From contig QCXZ01000041.1 of the NCBI GenBank assembly GCA_025024175.1, positions 6,319,786 through 6,383,785 of the forward strand: a DNA stretch of 64,000 nt, given 5' to 3'. This DNA comes from Rhyzopertha dominica (taxonomy: Eukaryota; Arthropoda; Insecta; Coleoptera; Bostrichidae). Each line of letters begins with the position of its first letter. Positions within the stretch are counted from its first letter, which is position 1. Positions 55,313-64,000 of the stretch are shown in pieces. Position numbers and translations under genes: made by a program. The notes beneath the pieces are model-generated. The model did not search any database. It saw only the letters and a list, made by a program, of their open reading frames with translations, and was not told the DNA's origin.

Positions 55313-58240
55313 TAATATCGTATTAATATATTAATGTTTAAATATACTGTCATTATCGATATCTATTTGATATTTACAATAAATTAGAGCTTGGGATACA
55401 CCTTTAGACCGAACAGACTTCCTCTCTAGTGCTAGTACTTCTGGGGCACTAAGTACCTGGTGCATGGACGTACTTAACTGCCTTGCCTAGTCGGCTACAA
55501 TAACCGGCGGATGACTGTATTATAGATAGCGAAGGAGTTTACAACGACTGCCCTAGCTCTTGAAGAGTAGGCTGAAGGAAGTGGACCTGCAGTTTTTCTG
55601 TTGACGTAGCCGTCTGGACAATGTGGATACCCAATTTGAAGACTTGCATTACTTCGTATTTAGCTTGCGTAGTATTATTGCTTTTCTACTCTCCTGGGAT
55701 CCGTATTCTATTATCAGCAGCAAAAATTACATGCAGCATAAGCAAATGCGCTGTAAGATTCATCATTCTATTAATATGCAGCGCAAGCGGCTACATATCT
55801 TAAAACAATACTTGCTAACATTGATACTGTCGCAAAAGCAAACCTTTTCGATTTTCCTCGCTATGTACCAATTTTCTAACTATACAAAACCTGGCCTTTT
55901 AGGCCTACTCCAAGAATCAACGGTCACGACCGAACATGTTTTACAACTTTTATGATTCATATCACTGAACGTTATTCTAACGAATCCGTACATATTTCCA
56001 ATGTTAAAAGAAGGTTTTGAACCGTATACTAGTGTAACTCAGACTGCGTTCGATAGATAGGAGTTTCAAATAGGTTAAGAACTGTACATATGTTGAAAGC
56101 ACATAAAATAAGGTATAAAATCGTTATGTACTGATCACCAATTGTAAAAAACTTGAACTATTTAAGTATGTTGTAGAGTTTCTTAGCAAGGAATTACTCC
56201 ACTATTTTGGACGGCTTGCTATTGTTTTATGATGGATGGTTTACGTATTATAAGTATACTTGCATGAACGAAAGCCTGTGATATTTGTAAAACCTCAAAT
56301 TTCAGAAAAACTTATGTTTGTGGTTCAGGACAATCTCAAATGACCTCAAAAATGGCTAGGACTATTAAAATTGCACAGACAAAAGAGGAACGTAAATGTT
56401 CACATGCACTGATGGATAATCTAACTATGAATTGTTATGGGTACGCATAACCCCACCAAGGATATCGATTCCGAAGCGTCCCTGGTTTTGCAAACGAATT
56501 CAAGTTCTTACGGACTGCCAATAATAGGTGGCGCCACATGTTAAAAGTATGATTTTTGAACAAGTTAGCCACAATGTGACACAATTTCTTCTTTACTGAG
56601 TTAACGTTAGGATTTATTTTCATTTCAAGTAATAAAAACCATACGTATAAAATTACCTATACTAAAAACACGCGTCGTAATGCAACAATTAAGGAGCTTA
56701 TGTATTACCACTCATTTATTTGTTTGTCTTACCTTAAATTTTGTAAAATCGAATGTTAAACAACGAATTTAGACCAAATCAACCTTAAATAAGTTCAAAA
56801 TCATTTAAAAGTAAAGCAATTTGTGAAATAGAACGTTGAAATTTTATAGTAAGTACTCCTATCGCATGATCATTATATGAGTTTCAGTATGATTATGATG
56901 ATGAAAAAAAGCAAAAATGTAAAAATCATATCCTTGTAAGTTGCCGCCATCTACCTTGGACATTGCATCCTCTTTGTAGAGGACCATTTTTGTAGCATGA
57001 CAGATGGCAATGATCGTTATCCTTAAATGGAGTAATCCATAGTCAAGGAGAATGAGTTAAACTTCAGAAATGAAAACTGCATCGTTGATTAAGATTTCTG
57101 TGTAAATAAAGTACGCTTCATTGTGTTAAAAGTATAGCTAATAGTTCGGTCGCAGCATAGGTCTGCAGCAATATATAAGATAAAGTGAAAATATAAACAA
57201 CGTGAGCTCTTCGGCATCGTGCATTTACAACAAAATAAAGTTTATAGTAGTACACTTCTTTGGTAGAGATATTTTAATCCCTACATCTTACCTAATTTTT
57301 TTGACTTGAAGAATGAGAAAACCATGTTCAGGTTGCATCCGATATATAAATGATATTATATCATATTGTTCTAATAGAATATTTGAACACCACCAGTGAA
57401 GAATGATTCAGTTGGAAAATATGGTTCATTTGATTACTACAGATATGCATTTGGTCACGAAAGGAATGCCATGGATGACAAGACAAGTGGGTTGTTATTT
57501 ACAGTAACCACTATAAATTACCATTTACAAACAGTGTTGACATTCGGTCTACCTTCAGTTAGTCCGAGCTACACATGCATCTAAAGCTGATAAATCTTCT
57601 GAACACGCCCAACATGGTTCCAGTTGAAAAGATAAATATTTCAATAAAAAAAAACGAACTGCTACCACTATTGCCAACTTTATTGAAATCTCTTTAAATT
57701 TTACAATAATCGCGTTTAAATTAAATAAAACTTAAGAATTAAACTTGAGCTTGATAGCTATTACAGTTATTAGATGTTTTACGATATGAGCAACACTTCT
57801 AGACGCAAGGTTTATAACCTAAAATCGACTGCAAATGAAATTTATGCTTCAACAGCTCTTCTTTAAGTCGGCATACCTAGTTTACGTGGTAGAACGCGTT
57901 CGGCTAACAAAACATAAGTACCGTAGTATTGGGAAAAAACAATTCGTTCCAACGTGGTCAAAATTGAAGTAGAATTTTAATTTGAACATTATTAACGTAA
58001 TTACAGAAGAATGACAAGCCACAAAAGGTTTGAGTACCGGACGATGTAGATCATACATTGGAGCCACTTAACTACTGACCCCTTCATTTGACAGACAGCA
58101 AACTAACAATACTAATTGTAATGGACGGGTTTTTTGTAAAAGCACTGCACAAAAAAAGTCACAAAAGTTATACCCTGTACGTGTATAACACCATGAATCT
58201 GTCCAGTATCATGCATCATGCAAAGAACCAGTGTTCCTGC
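55313..58240. other. no gene recognised
   Basis: Overlapping short frames near 55621-55955 (up to 110 codons, plus) and 56435-56623 (minus) are not recognised. The rest is AT-rich. A GCCATCT...AGATGGC-type inverted pair lies at about 56943-57008. Confidence 0.35.
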
Positions 58241-58660
58241 TTCGTTTGCATATCTTCCGCTTGATTGAAAACATGCCCAGATTGGTACAAATTTGATACG
58301 AGAAAATTGGAAACTCGTTTCGTTGTATTGTATCCGCTGCGGTTGTTTCGTTTCGTCCTACTCACAAGATATTACGTCGATATCAAAAGGCTTATTGAAA
58401 AGCGTCGGAAAAATATGGGCATGGGAGAAAGGAAGATGGAAATTTCAATTTATTTTAGACCGGACTATACTCCGGGGACCGATACACGGTCTGACCCTTG
58501 CTCTTATATAGAAGGTTAAAACTCAATAAAGTAACTCCTTTCCACACTTTTCTACTGCATCGAAGGGGAAAATAAATTATTTTCAATTACCGATACTCCT
58601 GGGCAACCGTTCGGGATGTCGTGTTGCTCTTATTCTGCGGAGGTCGAGAATTTTAACGAC
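58240..58660. promoter_or_regulatory. GC-richer island 18
   Basis: A raised-GC block in AT-rich surroundings with two overlapping plus-strand frames (58265-58519, 58293-58511), neither recognised. Regulatory role inferred. Confidence 0.2.
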
Positions 58661-59388
58661 GTAAAATATAGCTCGGACTAGGCCCAGCAGACAGCAAATA
58701 GATATATGAGATGGCGTATCTGCTCAGTATAAATGGAAGCACTTCTTTTAACTTAAGCTTATAAAGAAATGAACATCGCTCAATTCATTTATATCGAGCA
58801 CTAAATTATGATATAAGAGGACAATCTAGTGCTATTAACAAGGTTTGCCTTCAGTTTTGCGTTTGAAATTTATTTTCGAAAACTTTAAAGAGGTTTATAC
58901 CACTTATGAATAAAGGCGATGCGTTAGTCTATAAGAACGGGCCATTCGCGAAATTTAGGTGTTCCACCTCTTATTGTGTCCATTCCAAACTACAAACCAT
59001 GATAAAAATTACTAGATGACATCACTTGTTACCGTAAATTGAACACATTAATGAAAGAAGTCAGTAAAAGATGTGAGCACTGAAAACTTCCTTGAAGAGC
59101 AAAGAGGGTTACTTTTAGATAAAGGTAAATCATTCAAATTCAATAGGTGTTAATGTTCGTTATCCGAAGGTGTTCGGCAAAAGATTTCCTGAAATTCTGA
59201 TAAACGAAGTGGTAAAGTTATGTATCGAAATTGCTCCCTACTCTGATATTATCAAGTAACGAAGTAAAACATGACTAGTTCTTGCACATAATGCCTTCGA
59301 TGCAAAAAAGCGCAAATCCCTGTTCATATTCACACGAAATTTGAAAAAAAAGCTTGGTAAATATAAACAATGAATAAAAACATTACAG
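58661..59388. other. AT-rich, no gene recognised
   Basis: No open frame of note. An AAAG-GTAAAT donor-like site at about 59121 lacks a supporting exon. Confidence 0.4.
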
Positions 59389-59544
59389 GGGTCCGTTTGA
59401 TACAGTCCTGCAATATGCCAAGAGTGTACTAGAGAAAGAGACCCCGCCTACCTATACTACGGATCAAGTAGAATCCGTTGTAAGACGTCATGAAGGAAAG
59501 AGCGCCTTCAGGGAAGCCTCAGAATACATTATGTCCTATGTGTG
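59389..59544 (+). CDS. orphan coding-like segment with acceptor-like start
   Basis: After CATTACAG a frame reads GPFDTVLQYAKSVLEKET, then DQVESVVRRHEGKSAFREAS and ends SYV-stop at 59542-59544, about 51 codons. Composition is markedly more protein-like and GC-richer than the flanks, with alternating charged and hydrophobic residues as in helices. It lacks a start ATG, so it would be an internal or last exon or a retroelement fragment. The family is not recognised, and no donor or poly(A) signal decides between these. Confidence 0.3.
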
Positions 59545-59699
59545 ATTTTTGAAAAATCATTTTTCACAACTAAAAGAACGAGAAGTTGCACTAAATAGAG
59601 CTGGAATAGGATAGTACTCGTACTAGAAACAAAATACAAAAAAAAATTGATGTACTGGCTTAAACTTCCACAGCCGGAATTCAAATGATGATGTGATAG

Positions 59700-59782
59700 C
59701 AGTGGTCTCCAGATGTTTCGGCTACTACGGTGGTCAGGCATTTTCAGCGGTGAGCTTGTGGTAGTGGACGTAGACGTCGCTG
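59700..59782 (-). repeat. hammerhead-like repeat, relative of the 10.9 kb copies
   Basis: The minus strand reads GCGACGTCTACGTCCACTAC, then CACAAGCTCACCG, CTGAAAA, TGCCTGACC and CCGAAACATCTGGAGACC, matching the plus-strand copy at 10938-11020 along its length with substitutions. The CUGANGA core has a G-to-A change, while GAAACATC is intact. Confidence 0.55.
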
Positions 59783-59799
59783 TGAACACATATCAACAA

Positions 59800-60580
59800 C
59801 ACCAGGAAAAATTGTTGACCTACTGATGATGGCTTACATTAGCTGAAAGCGCTTTGCCAATTTATTAAATACAGTGGATTTAATAGACTTCGTAAAGACT
59901 ATTCTTTTAGAAGTAACATTACTACATATATCCCACTTTGAAAAAATGGACCATTTTACATTGTTCAACAAATTTGGTCAAACTAAGTAAACATTTATAC
60001 CAGCAGAAAACAAATACAAGGTTAGAGTGTGTCAGTTATAGTGAAATTTTTACACAACAGCTGTTGTACACAGACCTATGGAAAAAAATTAATAAGGGTA
60101 GAAAATTGAAAGCAGTTCATAAAGTTTGGCAGGAAATAAATCAAGGTTTATAAAAGTCAATAAGAGATACTAGTTGTTTTTTTATATGTGCGTAGAACGA
60201 TACTTTTTCTATCCAAGAGCATTCGCATTTCAGCTGTTTATGAATAAAAATTATTTTTATGAAAATACCCTTCTAATATGCCTGAGAGAGTAAATGTAAA
60301 CATGAACCTATATTCTATGTACTTTATCTGTTGGTTCCCATACTTGTGTATAACCTCGTACCAAAAAGGTGTTACATTTACCCGCAAAATATAGTAAGTC
60401 TTCCAAATACACCTATCAACTTACAAAATCTGCTTTTACGTAAGGTTTGTTCTTTATTTGATATACCCATCTGTTGCGGTATACTGTTGTTATTTCTGTT
60501 TCAGTCCACTTTTACACAACTCTCGCATTCGCTTTCGTAATAAACGTTATTAATACTATCTATGAAAGCTAACCGAGTGG
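59800..60580. other. AT-rich, no gene recognised
   Basis: Short frames at 59938-60153 and 60331-60540 are not recognised. Confidence 0.4.
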
Positions 60581-60880
60581 TTGTTTTTGCATTTTCGTCA
60601 CGAGTCGCCACTGTATCCGAGGTGATACAAAAAGAGTCCCCTGAATATATAACGAGGCAGCTCTACGATTGCCTGGAACAATCCATAACTTTCACAACTC
60701 CTGGGCGACCCTAATTTTTTACATCCAAAGCCCTGTTTGTAAAACAGGCATAAAGGCTGCGAAACTGGGAAATTATGTCAATAAAGTTTGCAATTTGGCT
60801 AAAAGCTCTGTGCACCGAGTTTGACGATGAAGCACGCAAATATTATAGTGTGGTAGTGGTGTAGTGTGGTGCTCGTTTTG
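60580..60880. promoter_or_regulatory. GC-richer island 19
   Basis: The last block of raised GC before the AT-rich end of the window. It shows no coding frame. Regulatory role inferred. Confidence 0.18.
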
Positions 60881-63800
60881 TGTTACGTTGTTTACCTGGA
60901 GAATATTGAAATTGCAGATTTAACAAGGCAAGCCAATTACTTGATAGGAGCATGCCCAAAGGCTTTATATCCTGAGCGATAGTATTGTAAACAAGTGACA
61001 AGGAGAACGAGTCAGTGAACTAATATCAGACAAGTTTCATTTTTTATGAACCAGCAATACCCACTGAATAAAATTAAAATGATCTATTTATTGGAGCATT
61101 CATTTTTAAGTTGAAGTTTTTTTAATAACCAGAAATAATTCCTGATCTAAATTAAAATTCAAATAACCTTGCATTTTAACTCGCAATAAGGAAGGAGCAT
61201 TTTATTTTGTTACTACTTATCCCTGATTAACACCTATTTATGTAACTAGGACGTCCTGTAGAACTATCCAACAAGCAGTTCAGCAAGCGATACTAAACCG
61301 TGTCTAAGACCAACTAAACACCTCAAATAAATATAGATCTAGATAGCTAGTACATTTCAGCAAGGTATCTACTAAGATGGCAATTTCCAGATATTTCAAA
61401 ATTGCATTAAAGCAGTAATATTATTGTTAAATATTGTGGTAATGAAATATAAGGTTCGAAGTGGTCTATAATCTAGATACAAAACCGCCCTTATCCAAAT
61501 TGCTTATCTTTGAAGCTGTATCTGCAGGTTAGAATGAAAATGCTGTTATCAGATCGACCTTTTAATTTAATGAAAGGTTCTTTTTTGTACAATTATCATC
61601 AAATGAATAAAACCAGTATTTACACCTGCAAATCCTGCTCAGATTACGCCTTTTTTGTATGAAAACACGCTTTTTACATTTTTTTTGTATCAAACCACTC
61701 CAAGGGCAATATAATTCCTCAACATGTCGCTTGGTTTTTCCCTAAAAGAAAAACAAAACTAATATTATGCTGCCTTGGAAAGTAGGCAAGACATTAAAAA
61801 TAATTATAAAAATTGCTATAATAAAAAATAAACCACGTTTACGGTTAAACTAAAAAAGCAGAAAGGAATTTATGATGAATAAATGAGAGCTGTTTCAAAT
61901 TCCACTGAGAGCATTGAAAGCGTCAAAGTACAGTGGCTATAAGAACTTATTTATTTTGTAACTTACATATCAGATGCTTGGAAAGGTGTACAGCGATTCT
62001 GTTGACATAAATTTAAATGTAAAAGGATGCATTTTGGGTAATATTATTTTAACACAAAGTTATTGGATTTACTTGTTCTACTTATTATATTCGATTAAAA
62101 AAAACTAAAGAAAAGAAATAATGATACCAAAAAAGTGAAACAGCTTAATAATCAGCTAAGGAGTACATATACTTAAGGCCAGGGGTGCCAGCCTTTAAAG
62201 ATAATAAAGAAAAAGAGAGGTATTTTTCATTGATTACAAAAAAATATGTTAGTTCAAAATTGACAGACCAGGTTGTTTGTTTTAGTCAGCAATAAATGGT
62301 TCGTCAAGAAATAGCTAGGTAAAGATCGTGTTTGGTCATACCTATGGAGTCGAAATAAAAATAGTTATATGGTCGGCATATTGTGCCATTGGCTTCAAGA
62401 AAAACATTCTTTCAATATAAAATTAAACCAACTAATTTCTCCTGTAGTAGAACATAGTTAGATATCTCCAGACAGGGTATTATGGCGGATGGAATTAAAA
62501 ATAAGATAGTATTGTATTGCGGATTGTAAGGTAACGAAAGAATCTGTTACTTTTCAAAAGTTTAAGCTCAAATCTAGAAAAAATTGAAATGGTGAAAAAT
62601 CCTGGATGTTGGCAGTAACAGATGCACCTAGCAATAAGATTTTCCATGAGAAAGTGTTAGAGAATCTCTATTAATAGAAAAGCTAATTCTTAAGCTAGGA
62701 TAGAACTCAACTTCATTAATTATGGATTATAGTTACTTCAACCCTATTCCTTATGCAAAATTCTTAGTCTTAACCTGAGCCATATTTGAGAAACGTTTCG
62801 GTACCTTTATAAAATTTACATTATATTTTAATTTAAAATAAATGATCATGAAGAAAAAGTGTAAATTGCAGATTACACTTTTCAAGCGCCAAAATACGAA
62901 AAAACTAGTAAATTTTTTATGAAAACAGTTTGTACGCTATATCCTAATATGTAAGTTTTTATATGTTGTATCAGATATGTATACGTTAAAATTACGCGTA
63001 TATATTGAAGATACTGCCCGCCCATAGTTTTTAACTACTGATTCTGCAAAGCTGGGAGATGATCAAGTATCATGATAGCCGTTGCCATACGGAATCATGC
63101 TTCATAAAAGAAATTGAAGAATTAAGTGCTGTTAGATTACTGATTCAGAAAATATTTCTGATGAAATCGAGCCACCAAATCTTTCTTTCGACCAGGAGAA
63201 TAAATCATAACAAGCTGAAGATTAAATCCAGAATTTGCTAGCGACCAAGATTGGCTTAGAATTATTAAGTTGTATATATAAAATGCATGAATGTAAAAAA
63301 TTTAATTTTTTAAAGAAAAAATATGATTGTAAAATACTTTTATTAAATAAAATCCCTTGTATCATACTCATACTACCGTTAAATGTTTGTAACAATACCA
63401 TCAAAATATAAAGTTTCTGATTAAACAATGAAAAACAGTTTCGTCAGTACTTTTTTCATAGAATTAAATGGTGTAATCAATTTATTTCTTTCAATAATTT
63501 TACGTTTATTGACAATCATTGAAAAATTCATTGTTGCACATCACTTTTTGCTTCTTTTGCAATTTTAAGCAAGTTCTTAGATCATGACTATAGATTACTT
63601 GATGAGCACCGGCAGAGCTCTGTGTGATAATTTTTTCTAGTAAAATTAGTCTTTGAATAAAAGCGTTTTGGACCAGAAAACATGAATATCTCCGAAGCGC
63701 CTTGATTTCTTTAATCTCTAAAAATTACGATTATTTAGGCAACAGAAAGGTATACTTTTACTAAGTTCCATTACAATTGAATTATTTTTGTAAAAATGAA

Positions 63801-64000
63801 CACAGAAAACAAAATAACAGTCAATTTTTCACATTTATCTTGGAAATGTTATCCACTGCTCTTGTATTGGATATTTTTACATATGACTTCAACTTTTGCT
63901 GAAAATCACAAATCGCAAGAATGCGATTTTTGTCACCTTTTCAATTCCCCACACCCCTGTTCACACATTTGTTTTTTTTTTATTTATTATATGCCCCTTT
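60881..64000. other. AT-rich, no gene or repeat recognised
   Basis: Three kilobases of AT-rich sequence with only short frames (63059-63241 plus, 63222-63428 minus). No transposon ends, tRNA-like folds or splice-bounded exons were found. Confidence 0.45.

Overview
This is eukaryotic, AT-rich DNA that most resembles an insect or other arthropod genome; the order cannot be fixed from the window alone. The reasons are the mixture of mariner, Tc1-like and hAT DNA transposons with Penelope-like and non-LTR retroelement relics, the 62-bp intron in the hAT transposase, the absence of compact operon-like genes, and scattered single N calls typical of a draft assembly. No complete host gene is visible. 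The window reads as a gene desert or a set of very long introns, with a few short exon-like segments on the plus strand (2-116, 33753-34005, 36651-36704, 59389-59544) that are weakly supported.

Layout. 1-9 kb: a degenerate DD41D-type mariner with terminal inverted repeats and TA duplication (1307-2485), a mariner N-terminal relic (about 6.4-7.1 kb) and a broken Penelope-like reverse transcriptase (7.45-8.46 kb). 9.6-11.2 kb: hammerhead-like repeat fragments, two of them head to head. 12.8-13.9 kb: a non-LTR reverse transcriptase relic. 14.3-18.8 kb: a mosaic of local repeats, including a 365-bp tandem array. 19.2-21.5 kb: a minus-strand Penelope-like relic carrying a hammerhead core with intact key bases, followed by a young, almost perfect 316-bp palindrome that carries a variant hammerhead in both arms, has a 34-bp tail and is bounded by a 14-bp direct repeat. 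23-29 kb: non-LTR and Tc1-like relics. 35.06-36.01 kb: a non-autonomous hAT-type element with 8-bp duplication. 37.4-38.5 kb: a minus-strand non-LTR relic. 38.84-40.13 kb: a near-intact mariner whose transposase has one premature stop. 43.6-44.15 kb: another mariner relic. 49.6-50.25 kb: an unrecognised 205-codon open frame. 52.5-55.3 kb: a hAT element with terminal repeats, an 8-bp duplication, a one-intron transposase and only two nonsense codons. 55.3-64 kb: AT-rich, with little that can be named.

Between the mobile elements lie about nineteen GC-richer islands of roughly 200-900 bp, rich in homeodomain-type TTAATTA cores and other possible binding sites. They show no transposon hallmarks or convincing long coding frames. 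My inference is that they are cis-regulatory or conserved non-coding blocks, as around a developmental regulator; cross-species alignment would decide it. The most unusual signal is the palindromic Penelope-like element with a hammerhead core in which both members of the C3-G8 pair are replaced together by U3-A8.
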